Below are positions 18,674 to 27,879 of a stretch of DNA of 64,000 nt, in pieces. The DNA comes from JAGLSB01 sp023135955. GTDB lineage: Bacteria; Bacteroidota; Bacteroidia; Bacteroidales; GCA-2748055. Made by a program: the position numbers and the translations under genes. The notes under the pieces were generated by a model. That model saw nothing but the letters and a program-made list of their open reading frames with translations, was not told where the DNA came from and searched no databases. Position 1 is the stretch's first letter; each line of letters starts with the position of its first letter. The stretch spans positions 16,702 to 80,701 of the forward strand of contig DAOVIO010000002.1 in assembly GCA_030673645.1 (NCBI GenBank), given 5' to 3'.

Positions 18674-19816
18674 TTGTCCGAATTCTTTTTAAATACGAGT
18701 TTGCCTCATAAAGTATTAACATCTGTATTTCTGATCACAATTTTCATTCAACTAGCATACTATCTACTATTATTCTTAAGGGCAGGAGGAAAAAGCCCTT
18801 CAATCAATACCCGAGAAAGAAAATACCCATCTGTATCAGTTATTATTTGTGCCAAAAATGAAGCAGAAAATCTGCAAGAGAAACTTCTCTTATTTCTTGA
18901 ACAAAACTATCCCGACTTTGAATTGATAGTTGTTAATGATGGATCCGACGATAATACTAATGAAGTATTAGAAAATCTAAAACTAAAATATTCACATCTG
19001 AGAATTTCAACTATCAACAAAGATTCTAAATTTTTAAGGGGAAAGAAATTAGCACTCACAATTGGACTTAAAGCAGCAAAAAATGATATTGTTTTACTCA
19101 CCGATGCCGATTGTATTCCTGCCAGTCAGGATTGGATAAAATATATGATTAGAAATTATGACAAGAACAAATCTGTAATTCTCGGATTAGGGCTATACAA
19201 GAAAAGAAGAGGATTACTAAACAATGTCATTCGATTCGAGTCTGCATTTATTGCTATGCAATATATCTCTCTTACGCGTTCAGGAAGACCCTATATGGGA
19301 GTTGGTAGAAATCTCTCATATCGAAAAGAACTTTTTTTTAACAACAAAGGTTTTGCGAGTCATCTGAAACTTGAATCGGGAGATGATGACTTATTTATTC
19401 ACGAGGTTGCGAATTCTGAAAATTGCATTGTTGAAACAAATCCTTCAAGTTTTACTTATTCTGAGCCTGAAACCAAATGGGGTGACTGGATTCGTCAAAA
19501 GAAAAGACATCTTACAACTTCAAAAATGTATAAGAAATCTACCCGAAGGATTCTTGGATTGGAATATATAAGCAGAATGACTCTGACAGTCTCCTTTGTA
19601 TGGCTGCTAATTGTTTTAGAAGATAAGATTCCGATCCTGTCAATTTATTTATTTTTGCTTATAATAAAGGGCCTAAGTTTTCATATTGTATTTAAGACAT
19701 TAAACGAAAAGTTTTTATTTTTACTATCTTTATTTCTTGAACCTTTCATGCCTTGGCTCTATGGATTGCTTCATATTTCCAATATTATTGAAAGAAAAAG
19801 AACCCGATGGAATTAA
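18674..19816 (+). CDS. Membrane glycosyltransferase, family 2
   Basis: A 380-residue protein. A TTG start is needed: no in-frame ATG precedes the GT2 domain, and the first codons encode SEFFLNTSLPHKVL before the first membrane helix (about 15-37). The cytoplasmic GT2 domain (about 50-290) shows VSVIICAKNEAENL, VVNDGSDDNT and the acceptor DAD motif in LTDADCIPA, with a processive-type QKKRH motif later. Two or three C-terminal membrane segments follow (about 300-370). This layout is typical of membrane GT2 enzymes that make glycolipids or export polysaccharide. It overlaps the sigma factor gene by ten bases. Confidence 0.85.
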   Translation: MSEFFLNTSLPHKVLTSVFLITIFIQLAYYLLLFLRAGGKSPSINTRERKYPSVSVIICAKNEAENLQEKLLLFLEQNYPDFELIVVNDGSDDNTNEVLENLKLKYSHLRISTINKDSKFLRGKKLALTIGLKAAKNDIVLLTDADCIPASQDWIKYMIRNYDKNKSVILGLGLYKKRRGLLNNVIRFESAFIAMQYISLTRSGRPYMGVGRNLSYRKELFFNNKGFASHLKLESGDDDLFIHEVANSENCIVETNPSSFTYSEPETKWGDWIRQKKRHLTTSKMYKKSTRRILGLEYISRMTLTVSFVWLLIVLEDKIPILSIYLFLLIIKGLSFHIVFKTLNEKFLFLLSLFLEPFMPWLYGLLHISNIIERKRTRWN

Positions 19817-20412
19817 ATCCTAATTTATCTGAAAAAGCTTTAATCGACTTAAAACTAGTAAACTTAGCCTGCAAGGGCGATCAAAAAGCTTATGCAGATT
19901 TACTTGGTCGTTACCGGGATGCCATTTACTTCATGCTGCTAAAAATGGTTAACAATCCTATCGATGCTGAAGATTTAACCATAGAAGCATTTGGAAAAGC
20001 TTTCAAAAATATTAGTCATTACACTCCAAATTATGCCTTTAGTACCTGGCTTTTTAAAATTGCAACAAATAATTGCATAGATTTCATTCGTAAAAAAAGA
20101 GGTAATACAATCAGTCTGGATCAGAGTATCGATTACGAAGATAATTTAACTCCTTCTTCTACTATTCAATCAGATACTCTTGATCCTGAAGAAAGTCTAA
20201 TTGGCAAGCAGAAAATTAAGATGATGAGGGATGTAGTCGGTAAATTAAAGCCACGGTATAAAACATTAGTAGAGCTAAGGTATTTTAGAGAGTTTTCATA
20301 TGATGAGATTTCTAAAGAACTTGATCTCCCAATTGGAACAGTAAAGGCACAATTGTTTCGTGCCCGAGAACTCCTCTCCAATATTATGAAGAATACTACC
20401 GAAAAAATATAA
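19807..20412 (+). CDS. RNA polymerase sigma factor, ECF/RpoE-like
   Basis: A 201-residue sigma-70 family protein with only regions 2 and 4. Region 2 spans about 25-95 (DAEDLTIEAFGKAF, FSTWLFKIATNNCIDFIRKKR) and region 4 about 140-195 (RYKTLVELRYFREFSYDEIS... VKAQLFRARELL, the helix-turn-helix for -35 recognition). No anti-sigma factor follows; it is wedged between a GT2 gene (10-base overlap) and rsmG (5-base gap). In Bacteroidota a sigma factor of this type may serve a general rather than an extracytoplasmic role. The regulon is unknown. Confidence 0.9.
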   Translation: MELNPNLSEKALIDLKLVNLACKGDQKAYADLLGRYRDAIYFMLLKMVNNPIDAEDLTIEAFGKAFKNISHYTPNYAFSTWLFKIATNNCIDFIRKKRGNTISLDQSIDYEDNLTPSSTIQSDTLDPEESLIGKQKIKMMRDVVGKLKPRYKTLVELRYFREFSYDEISKELDLPIGTVKAQLFRARELLSNIMKNTTEKI

Positions 20413-20417
20413 CTATA

Positions 20418-21041
20418 ATGGAGCTTATCAGAAAATATTTCCCGGACTTGATTCCAGGACAATATGAAAAACTGGAGCTTCTTGGCGAATTATATTCTTT
20501 CTGGAATGAGAAAATAAATGTTATTTCCAGAAAAGATATTCCCCATCTTTATGAAAAACACATACTTCATTCTTTGAGTATTTATAAATTCTTTCCATTT
20601 CAAGCTGACTCAAAAATTCTCGACGTAGGGACAGGCGGAGGATTCCCTGGCATACCTCTTGCTATATGCAATCCAAATGCCAATTTCACTCTAGTTGACT
20701 CAATTGGAAAAAAAATTAGGGTGGTAAATGATGTTATTGAAAAACTACAGTTAAAGAATTGCAGAGCTTTCAATTCCAGGGCAGAAGAATTCACAGGTAA
20801 TTTCCATTTTATTGTAAGTCGTGCTGTTACTAATTTTCCTGACTTCCATGCTTTGATTCACAATAAATTAATAAAAAAAGATATTAGCCGAATTAGAAAA
20901 AATGGCATCATTTATTTGAAGGGCGGAGATTTTAATGATGAAATTAAGACCTTTAAAAAAAGAATGGAAATAATAAATCTCTCTGAGTATTTTAAAGAGG
21001 ACTTTTTTACAACAAAGAATATATTGTATTTGCCCGCGTAA
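20418..21041 (+). CDS. rsmG: 16S rRNA (guanine527-N7)-methyltransferase
   Basis: A 207-residue Rossmann-fold methyltransferase that modifies G527 of 16S rRNA; loss gives low-level streptomycin resistance in other bacteria. The N-terminus has YSFWNEKINVISRKD, the SAM loop is ILDVGTGGGFPGIPLA, and VSRAVTNF and IIYLKGGDF follow. Length and motifs match RsmG/GidB. It starts five bases after the sigma factor gene and is the last gene of that group. Confidence 0.95.
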   Translation: MELIRKYFPDLIPGQYEKLELLGELYSFWNEKINVISRKDIPHLYEKHILHSLSIYKFFPFQADSKILDVGTGGGFPGIPLAICNPNANFTLVDSIGKKIRVVNDVIEKLQLKNCRAFNSRAEEFTGNFHFIVSRAVTNFPDFHALIHNKLIKKDISRIRKNGIIYLKGGDFNDEIKTFKKRMEIINLSEYFKEDFFTTKNILYLPA

Positions 21042-21183
21042 TAGATTAAGTATAAAAGCAATAGCATTTTTAATAGAGATCAAAGAAATATAGGTTGGAA
21101 TATATAACATAGGTCAAATCTTGATAATAAGGAACTCAAATATGGCTTCCTTTACAGTAAATTGAAATTTCTCTCGATAGTTA

Positions 21184-21213
21184 TTGTTAAATAAAAATAA
21201 ATATCTATTTTTG
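21184..21213 (+). promoter_or_regulatory. rpmH promoter: TTG -33 with TATTTTTG -7
   Basis: TTG at 21184-21186 and TATTTTTG at 21206-21213 are separated by 19 bases, close to the ideal Bacteroidota spacing. The -7 element ends 43 bases before the rpmH ATG. Confidence 0.65.
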
Positions 21214-21256
21214 CAGTCCTGTTTTTAGAAAGAATTGAAGAAAAAAATATAAAGTA

Positions 21257-21415
21257 ATGAAAAGAACATTTCAACCCTCAAATAGAAAGAGGAAAAACAA
21301 ACACGGATTCAGATTAAGAATGTCTACTGCAAATGGACAAAGTGTAATTGCTTCCAGAAGAGCTAAGGGTCGGAAGAAACTATCTGTTTCAGACGAAGCA
21401 AAACATAAAGCATAA
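21257..21415 (+). CDS. rpmH: 50S ribosomal protein L34
   Basis: A 52-residue, highly basic protein beginning MKRTFQPSNRKRKNKHGFR, followed by RMSTANGQSVIASRRAKGRKKLSVS. This is the canonical L34 pattern with a short C-terminal extension. It has its own promoter and a strong terminator, so it is a monocistronic unit. The dnaA/rnpA/yidC neighbours seen in many bacteria are absent here. Confidence 0.98.
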   Translation: MKRTFQPSNRKRKNKHGFRLRMSTANGQSVIASRRAKGRKKLSVSDEAKHKA

Positions 21416-21436
21416 TTATTTATATTAATAATTCAT

Positions 21437-21469
21437 AAAGGGTGTCCATTCAGGACACCCTTTTTTTTT
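21437..21469 (+). terminator. Strong rho-independent terminator after rpmH
   Basis: GGGTGTCC (21440-21447) pairs perfectly with GGACACCC (21453-21460) across a five-base loop and is followed by nine T residues. Confidence 0.95.
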
Positions 21470-21558
21470 CAATCCTTATTAAATTGGTATTAGTCATTGC
21501 ATCAATGTTCACTTAGGATTTTATATATTTATCCCTGATAAAGAAGAAATTGTAAAAT

Positions 21559-24357
21559 ATGAAGAAGCACAAATCAAAATTTCATTCAGGGAATCAGTCT
21601 CAAACCATAAAAAAAACATGCTTTCTTTTTTATGGTGAATACAACTCTGCTCAATTAAATTTACTAAAAAATTCGGCCAGTAGGATTAACAGAGATCTAA
21701 AATCCTCAACCAAAATAGTTGTAATCCAAGATAAAAGTGAATCTATTTCTACTGAGGATGAAATCCAGGATATAGAGTTTGTCAATCAATCAAATAACTT
21801 ATTTCCGGATTTTGGTAATGATTATGAAGGCTATTTTCTGTTTCCTTTATCAAGGCTAAATAAAGAAATTAATTTTAATGATTTACTTAAAGAAAATGAA
21901 TTTAAGTTCCCGGCTGATAACTCATGGTCTTCTGTACTTTTCAAAGACCAAGATCTCCACCATTCTGGAGTATATGCTATTGGGAAGGAACTATTCTGTG
22001 AATTAAAAAGAAACCATTCAAAAAAAAATCTATCTTTCATAAAAAACCTGAGGTGGTATCTTGAAAGATATAGCATACAGACAAAAAAGATTATCCTCAG
22101 TCAAAATTACGTTTTCACAAGACCTACTACCGCAGATCAGAAAATCCACCTGGGAATCCAGGCAATATTACGATGGATAAAATGGAATTTCAGTCCTGAC
22201 CTTAGCTCATTCTCAAATTTCCTTGCTTCACCTGCATCATCAAGATTTATATTCACTATTTTGTCTGTGTTGATTATGGTCATTACTCCGGTTATCAGCT
22301 TTAATGCAGGAATTTCAGGAGACGAAGAAAAGCATCATCTACACGCTGAGAAAGTTTATAATTATTTCGCTACTGGAGGTGAAGATACACTTGCCCTTAA
22401 AGACCCTAAATATAAACTAAACTATTATAGTCAGAGTTTCGACCTTATCTGCTACGTAGGTGCAAAAGTTTTCAATATTGAAAGAGTATATGAATTAAGA
22501 CATGTGCTTAACGGGTTTACTGCAGCGGCAGCTATTGTCACAACTGGTGTTTTTGTAAGATTTCTTGCAGGGAACTTTGCAGGGATTCTTAGTCTTTTCT
22601 TTTTGTTTTTCTCTCCCCGCTTTCTCGGACATGCCATGAATAATCCCTTAGATATACCATTTGCCTTTGGATATATCTTTACTATATATCAGATCTTCCG
22701 ATTCTTAAGAAAATTGCCGCTCTTTTCTTTGAAACATGCATTCTGGATATTTTTTGGTATTGCATTCACAACCTCGATAAGGATTGGGGGAATGGTTCTG
22801 ATCCCGTACTTTTTAATGTTTTCAGGCCTTTTTATCATTTTTAACAAATGGCCATGGAAATTTCTTTCTGGCCACTATCTAAAATTTGCTGGAAAAGGTC
22901 TTATTTATTTAGTTGTGATATCACTAGCAGGATTCTTTACCAGCCTTTTAATCTGGCCTTATGCCTTGCAGGATCCTATTAAGAACCCATTCAAGGCTCT
23001 TGAAATGATGTCCAACATTACAGTTGCATTAAGAGTAATGTTTGAGGGTAAGATAATCTGGTCTGATAGCCTTCCATGGTATTATATTATAAAAAATATG
23101 GCAATCAGTATCCCAGCTGTAATAATCTTTAGCTTCATAATATCAATAGTTCTCTTTATCAAAAAAATTAAAAGACTATCTTCCTTATGGCTTTTTATGT
23201 TGTTGTTTGCCACTATATTCCCAGTTCTATATCTAATCTATAAGGAGTCAAATGTATATGGAGGCTGGCGACATTTGTTATTTATATACCCTTCCTTCGT
23301 CGCACTTTCTGCAATTAGCCTTGAGTGGATAAGACAGTCTCTAAATAAACCTATTGTAAAGTATGTCTTTTCAGGTCTCGTTTTTCTTGCAATGATTCAT
23401 CCAATATTGCATATTTCTAGAAATTATCCTTTACAGTATATTTATTTTAATGAGATTAAAGGAGGAGTTAACAATTCCTACAAGAAATTTGAAACTGATT
23501 ATTATTTACATAGTCTAAAGCCTGGAACTGACTGGGTTATAGAAAATCTAGCCGATAAAGCAGGTGATGAAAAAATAAGAGTTATTTCCAATGCGCCGGC
23601 AGAAATCATGAAATATTATTATAGAGATCATCTCGACAAAATATCATATCCATATACCAGGTATTATGACCGAGGGGCTTATGACTGGGATTATGCAATT
23701 TTTTATTGCAATTATATCAATCCTTATCATCTAAAAAAGGATATCTGGCCACCAAAAAACACCATTCATTCTATAAATGTTGACGATGTAACTGTTTGCG
23801 CAATTGTTAAAAGGGAAAATACTGAAGATTACGAAGGCATCAATCTGGCGATGAAATCCATGCGGGAAAGGAATTTTGAAGGATTGATAGAAGGTATTGA
23901 ACATATGGAAGCAGCAATAAAGTATGATAAATACAATGAAATTTCTTATCTGAATCTGGCAAGAGCATATATTACTATACAGGATTTTGACAGAGCCAGA
24001 GAAAGAATGAATACACTTTTAGGTTTCTATCCTGAGTACGACAAGGCATTAAATCTGATCGGTTATTCATATTTAAATGAAGGAGATGTTAAAGGAAATA
24101 CTTTATTGATTGATAAATCAATTGGAATTTTCAGTGAAGTAATCAGAATAAATTATAAATATGTTGAAGGCTATCATAACTTAGGATTAGCATATATGAT
24201 TAAAAATGATTCTAAAAGAGCTTTTGACTTTTTCAATAAAGCTTTAAATGTAAATCCTAACTATAAGCAATCTTATATCATGATTGGGAAACTATACGAA
24301 AAAGAAGGAGATTCAGTACGGGCAAAGCGATATTTTGACTATGCAAATTCTCTTTAA
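21559..24357 (+). CDS. GT-C type glycosyltransferase fused to C-terminal TPR repeats
   Basis: A 932-residue protein in three parts. Residues 1-215 are a soluble N-terminal region of unknown family (contains FYGEYNSAQLNLL and YEGYFLFPLSRLN). Residues about 230-640 are polytopic, with the acidic loop GDEEKHHLHAEK after the first helix and FLGHAMNNPLDIPFAFGY, resembling PMT/ArnT GT-C transferases. Residues about 770-932 are tetratricopeptide repeats (for example GLAYMIKNDSKRAFDFFNKAL). Such proteins use polyprenyl-linked sugars at the periplasmic face. The first loop has a DE pair as expected for catalysis. The TPRs may bind a partner or acceptor. It is 43 bases upstream of the FAD oxidoreductase gene. 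Confidence 0.75.
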   Translation: MKKHKSKFHSGNQSQTIKKTCFLFYGEYNSAQLNLLKNSASRINRDLKSSTKIVVIQDKSESISTEDEIQDIEFVNQSNNLFPDFGNDYEGYFLFPLSRLNKEINFNDLLKENEFKFPADNSWSSVLFKDQDLHHSGVYAIGKELFCELKRNHSKKNLSFIKNLRWYLERYSIQTKKIILSQNYVFTRPTTADQKIHLGIQAILRWIKWNFSPDLSSFSNFLASPASSRFIFTILSVLIMVITPVISFNAGISGDEEKHHLHAEKVYNYFATGGEDTLALKDPKYKLNYYSQSFDLICYVGAKVFNIERVYELRHVLNGFTAAAAIVTTGVFVRFLAGNFAGILSLFFLFFSPRFLGHAMNNPLDIPFAFGYIFTIYQIFRFLRKLPLFSLKHAFWIFFGIAFTTSIRIGGMVLIPYFLMFSGLFIIFNKWPWKFLSGHYLKFAGKGLIYLVVISLAGFFTSLLIWPYALQDPIKNPFKALEMMSNITVALRVMFEGKIIWSDSLPWYYIIKNMAISIPAVIIFSFIISIVLFIKKIKRLSSLWLFMLLFATIFPVLYLIYKESNVYGGWRHLLFIYPSFVALSAISLEWIRQSLNKPIVKYVFSGLVFLAMIHPILHISRNYPLQYIYFNEIKGGVNNSYKKFETDYYLHSLKPGTDWVIENLADKAGDEKIRVISNAPAEIMKYYYRDHLDKISYPYTRYYDRGAYDWDYAIFYCNYINPYHLKKDIWPPKNTIHSINVDDVTVCAIVKRENTEDYEGINLAMKSMRERNFEGLIEGIEHMEAAIKYDKYNEISYLNLARAYITIQDFDRARERMNTLLGFYPEYDKALNLIGYSYLNEGDVKGNTLLIDKSIGIFSEVIRINYKYVEGYHNLGLAYMIKNDSKRAFDFFNKALNVNPNYKQSYIMIGKLYEKEGDSVRAKRYFDYANSL

Positions 24358-24375
24358 TAGCTGAATTATTATTTA

Positions 24376-24383
24376 TACTTTTG
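24376..24383 (+). promoter_or_regulatory. Bacteroidota -7 element TACTTTTG
   Basis: Perfect TAnnTTTG match 17 bases before the ATG at 24401, without an obvious -33 TTG. Confidence 0.4.
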
Positions 24384-24400
24384 AGCTTTAATTTTAAGAA

Positions 24401-25837
24401 ATGAAAATTGCCATAATAGGAGCCGGACCAGCCGGATTAACTGCTACATATGAACTTTCAAAAGGAATAGAATCTGGAAAAATTGATCAGCTTGATTTGT
24501 ATGAAATCTCTTCTCAAGTTGGTGGACTTTCAAAATCTATTGATTTATGGGATCAAACTGTAGATTTAGGTCCTCATAGGTTCTTCAGCCATGATAGAAG
24601 GATAAATGAATTGTGGTTAGAAGTTGTGGAAGGAGAATATGACATCGTTAACCGACAAACCAGAATTTATTACAAGAAAAAATTCTATGATTACCCTTTA
24701 AAAGCGACTAATGCTCTTAAAAATCTGGGGATTTTTGAAGCTATCTTAAGTATTTCAAGTTATTTTCTACAAAAGATATTTCCCGTAAAAAATACCGACA
24801 CATTCGAGTCCTGGGTAACCAGCCGGTTTGGGAAAAGATTATACAAGCACTTTTTCAAAGCATATAGTGAAAAACTCTGGGGAATTAAATGTGATCAACT
24901 CGACTCTGACTTTGCCTCCCAAAGGATTAAAAAATTATCTCTTTTTGAGGCTGTCAAGAATTCACTTCTCAACTCAAAAAGAAATACCCATAAAACTTTG
25001 GTAGATGAGTTTGCATACCCACTTAAAGGTACCGGGTTTGTTTATGAGAGAATGGCTAGCCTTATTAAAGAAAAAGGTGGAAATATTCATCTTTCCAAGG
25101 GGATCGAAAAAGTAATTACATCTGGCAGAAAAGTTAAGGGGATTGAATTCACTAGTGGAGATTATCAGGAGTACGACCATGTAATCTCATCTATGCCAAT
25201 TTCCACTCTTGTAAATCGCCTTCCGGAAACTCCATACGACATTAAGGAACTTGCTAACAAGCTTAAATTTAGAAATACTATTCTTGTATATCTTAAAATA
25301 AACAAAACTGAACTATTCTCTGACCAGTGGTTATATATACACTCGACTGATTTGAAAACCGGTAGAATTACAAATTTTAGAAATTGGGTGCCTCAACTTT
25401 ATGGCAATGATGAGCATTCTATTGTTTGTATGGAATACTGGTACAATTTTGAGGATAAAGAGTGGGAAATGTCAGATGAAGAACAAATTGAAACTGCAAA
25501 ACGAGAGTTTTCTAATACTGGATTATTAAAAGATGGTGAAATCATTGATGGAAAAGTAATTCGTCTGCCTCGATGCTATCCTGTTTATTATAAAAATTAT
25601 AAAAAACAACTAAAGCCTATTGAGACATACCTGAATTCCATTGAGAACCTTCAGGCAATTGGCAGGTATGGCTCATATAAATATAATAACCAAGACCATA
25701 GTATCTTTATGGGGATCCTCGCCGCTGAGAATATTTTAAAAAGTGAAAAACATAATCTGTGGGAAATAAACACCGATTATGAAGCTTATCAGGAAGAAAC
25801 AATTATCACAAAAACCGGTTTAGCGAAGACCGACTAA
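24401..25837 (+). CDS. FAD-dependent oxidoreductase (protoporphyrinogen oxidase / UDP-galactopyranose mutase-like)
   Basis: A 478-residue flavoprotein. The dinucleotide-binding loop is IIGAGPAGLTA at residues 4-14, followed by EISSQVGGLSKS and VDLGPHRFFSHD, the pattern of amine-oxidase-fold proteins that include protoporphyrinogen oxidase, UDP-galactopyranose mutase and related desaturases. FESWVTSRFGKRLYKHFFKAYSEKLWG in the middle is typical of the latter group found near glycan genes. The C-terminal FAD motif is around GRYGSYKYNNQDHS. It lies between a GT-C transferase and mqnE (one-base gap). A role in nucleotide-sugar or lipid-linked sugar modification is inferred from context; the substrate is unknown. 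Confidence 0.75.
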   Translation: MKIAIIGAGPAGLTATYELSKGIESGKIDQLDLYEISSQVGGLSKSIDLWDQTVDLGPHRFFSHDRRINELWLEVVEGEYDIVNRQTRIYYKKKFYDYPLKATNALKNLGIFEAILSISSYFLQKIFPVKNTDTFESWVTSRFGKRLYKHFFKAYSEKLWGIKCDQLDSDFASQRIKKLSLFEAVKNSLLNSKRNTHKTLVDEFAYPLKGTGFVYERMASLIKEKGGNIHLSKGIEKVITSGRKVKGIEFTSGDYQEYDHVISSMPISTLVNRLPETPYDIKELANKLKFRNTILVYLKINKTELFSDQWLYIHSTDLKTGRITNFRNWVPQLYGNDEHSIVCMEYWYNFEDKEWEMSDEEQIETAKREFSNTGLLKDGEIIDGKVIRLPRCYPVYYKNYKKQLKPIETYLNSIENLQAIGRYGSYKYNNQDHSIFMGILAAENILKSEKHNLWEINTDYEAYQEETIITKTGLAKTD

Positions 25838-25838
25838 T

Positions 25839-26954
25839 ATGATGGATGAAATAGTACTGGGCACATTATCTGAGAAGCATAAATTAATAGCAGATAAAGT
25901 TCTAAACAGGGAACGAATAAATCAAAAAGAAGCACTTATTCTTTTTAAGGAATTTGATCTATCTGTTTTGGGGATACTTGCGAATGAAGTAAGGGAACGA
26001 ATAAATCAGAAATTCACCTATTTCAACCGCAACATACATATTGAGCCAACAAATATCTGTATACACAATTGTTTATTTTGTTCCTATTCCAGAAAAATAA
26101 ATCAAAAAGGTGCCTGGGAATATTCTCTCGAAGAAATTTGTAATCTTGCAAAATCTTTTATTGACACTGACATATCAGAAGTTCATATTGTTGGCGGAGT
26201 CCACCCAAACAGAACGGTTAATTATTATGCCGAACTTATTCAAGCGGTAAAAAATGAACTGCCTGAGGTTCACATCAAAGCCTTTACAGCAGCAGAAATT
26301 GAACATATGGCCAAAAAGGCTAAACTGGATATAAAAGCCGCTTTACAAAAATTAAAGGATGCCGGACTGGATTCCATTCCCGGAGGTGGCGCAGAGATTT
26401 TTGATGAAGATCTCCGAAAGAAAATCTGTCCCGATAAAACAAATACTAAAGAATGGTTGGAGGTTCACCGTCAAGCACATAAATTACAGATCCCAAGTAA
26501 TTGCACTATTCTATACGGTCATATTGAAAGTTATGAAAACAGAATAGACCATTTAGAGAGACTAAGAAACCTACAGGATGAAACAAATGGTTTTAATGCC
26601 TTTATACCTTTAAAATACAGAAGCAGCAATAACGAAATGTCTTATGCAGGAGAAGTTTCCACAACAGAAGATTTAAGAAATTATGCTGTCTCTCGAATTT
26701 TTCTCGATAACATTCCACACATAAAAGCCTATTGGCCAATGATCGGTAAAGATATATCTGTAATCTCACTTTCATTTGGAGTTGACGATCTTGATGGAAC
26801 CATCCAAGATACTACTAAGATATACACAATGGCGGGATCTGAAGAGCAAAATCCAGAAATGTCTATTGAGGAAATAACTACTCTCATCAAAGATGCAGGG
26901 AAAATTCCCGTGGAACGAAATAGTATTTATGAATCAATTAAAATTTTTAAATAA
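25839..26954 (+). CDS. mqnE: Aminofutalosine synthase (futalosine menaquinone pathway)
   Basis: A 371-residue radical SAM enzyme that joins SAM and 3-[(1-carboxyvinyl)oxy]benzoate in the futalosine route to menaquinone. The iron-sulfur cluster motif is CIHNCLFC (C74, C78, C81). Further MqnE-like blocks are VHIKAFTAAEIEH, GLDSIPGGGAEIFD, CPDKTNTKEWLEVH and ILYGHIES. These favour MqnE over the related MqnC or CofH. Length is normal. The other mqn genes are not in this window. It begins one base after the FAD oxidoreductase stop. Confidence 0.92.
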   Translation: MMDEIVLGTLSEKHKLIADKVLNRERINQKEALILFKEFDLSVLGILANEVRERINQKFTYFNRNIHIEPTNICIHNCLFCSYSRKINQKGAWEYSLEEICNLAKSFIDTDISEVHIVGGVHPNRTVNYYAELIQAVKNELPEVHIKAFTAAEIEHMAKKAKLDIKAALQKLKDAGLDSIPGGGAEIFDEDLRKKICPDKTNTKEWLEVHRQAHKLQIPSNCTILYGHIESYENRIDHLERLRNLQDETNGFNAFIPLKYRSSNNEMSYAGEVSTTEDLRNYAVSRIFLDNIPHIKAYWPMIGKDISVISLSFGVDDLDGTIQDTTKIYTMAGSEEQNPEMSIEEITTLIKDAGKIPVERNSIYESIKIFK

Positions 26955-26984
26955 GGTTGATATACCTTTTACTGATTTTTTCCG

Positions 26985-27012
26985 TTTGTAAAAGGCATTT
27001 GTATTATATTTG
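26985..27012 (+). promoter_or_regulatory. Promoter candidate TTTG / TATATTTG
   Basis: TTTG at 26985-26988 and TATATTTG at 27005-27012 are 16 bases apart. The -7 element ends 21 bases before the PASTA gene ATG. Confidence 0.5.
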
Positions 27013-27033
27013 TTGACATTCTAGCACGACACT

Positions 27034-27879
27034 ATGGAATTCCTCAAGTTTCTAATAAGCAAACAGTTTCTAAAAAGTATACTCATTGCGGCCGTAATTT
27101 CAATTGTTTTAATTGCCGGAGTATTTTTATGGTTACATATATTTACCAGACACAATCAATCTATTTCTGTTCCAGATTTCACAGGATTAAATGAAGAAGA
27201 GGTTGAAATAATCGCAAGCTCAAAAAATCTCAGATATGAAATAATTGACTCCATTTTTTATAAAGAGCTGCCAAAGGGGATAATTGCTAAACAAAATCCA
27301 AAAGCTGGAGAAAAAGTTAAGCAAAACAGGAGAATTTACCTCACAAAGAATGCTGTAAACCCTGAAAAGGTTACTATGCCTGCAGTTTCAGGGGTCTCAT
27401 TGCGACAGGCTATAACAATCCTGGAAGCTAACGGGCTGGTTGTTGGAAAATTATCATATAAACCAGACATTGCAACAAATGTTGTTTTGGAACAGATTTA
27501 TCATGATAGCCTTATTACTCCGGGAACAATTATTTCAAAAGGTTCTGAAATAAATCTGATTCTTGGAAAGGGATTAAGTAATGAAACAACTTTAGTCCCA
27601 AATCTTATTGGTTTCTCAAAATTTATGACAAAAGAATATCTTACTGAAAGGTATCTGAATATTGGTGGGGAAATTTATGATGAATCAATTGAGGATGAAG
27701 AAGATTCTACCGCCTCTTTTATCTGGAAACAACGACCTGAATTTAATGAAAACTACAGATTACAATTAGGCTCTCAGGTAGACATCTTCCTTACAATCGA
27801 TTCCACAAGACTTCCTTTTTCAGATACCCTTGCCTTAGAAGAAAACCCTGAATTTATTGATGATTTATTCAATGAATAG
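27034..27879 (+). CDS. Membrane-anchored PASTA-domain protein
   Basis: A 281-residue protein with a short cytoplasmic N-terminus, one transmembrane helix (about 14-36) and an extracytoplasmic part of three PASTA-like units starting near residues 44, 113 and 188 (motifs VPDFTGLNEEEVE, MPAVSGVSLRQA, VPNLIGFS). PASTA domains bind peptidoglycan or beta-lactam-like ligands in Ser/Thr kinases and PBPs, but no kinase or transpeptidase domain is present here. It is followed by a T9SS cargo gene, an rluD homologue and ddl; a wall-sensing or scaffolding role is inference. Confidence 0.85.
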   Translation: MEFLKFLISKQFLKSILIAAVISIVLIAGVFLWLHIFTRHNQSISVPDFTGLNEEEVEIIASSKNLRYEIIDSIFYKELPKGIIAKQNPKAGEKVKQNRRIYLTKNAVNPEKVTMPAVSGVSLRQAITILEANGLVVGKLSYKPDIATNVVLEQIYHDSLITPGTIISKGSEINLILGKGLSNETTLVPNLIGFSKFMTKEYLTERYLNIGGEIYDESIEDEEDSTASFIWKQRPEFNENYRLQLGSQVDIFLTIDSTRLPFSDTLALEENPEFIDDLFNE

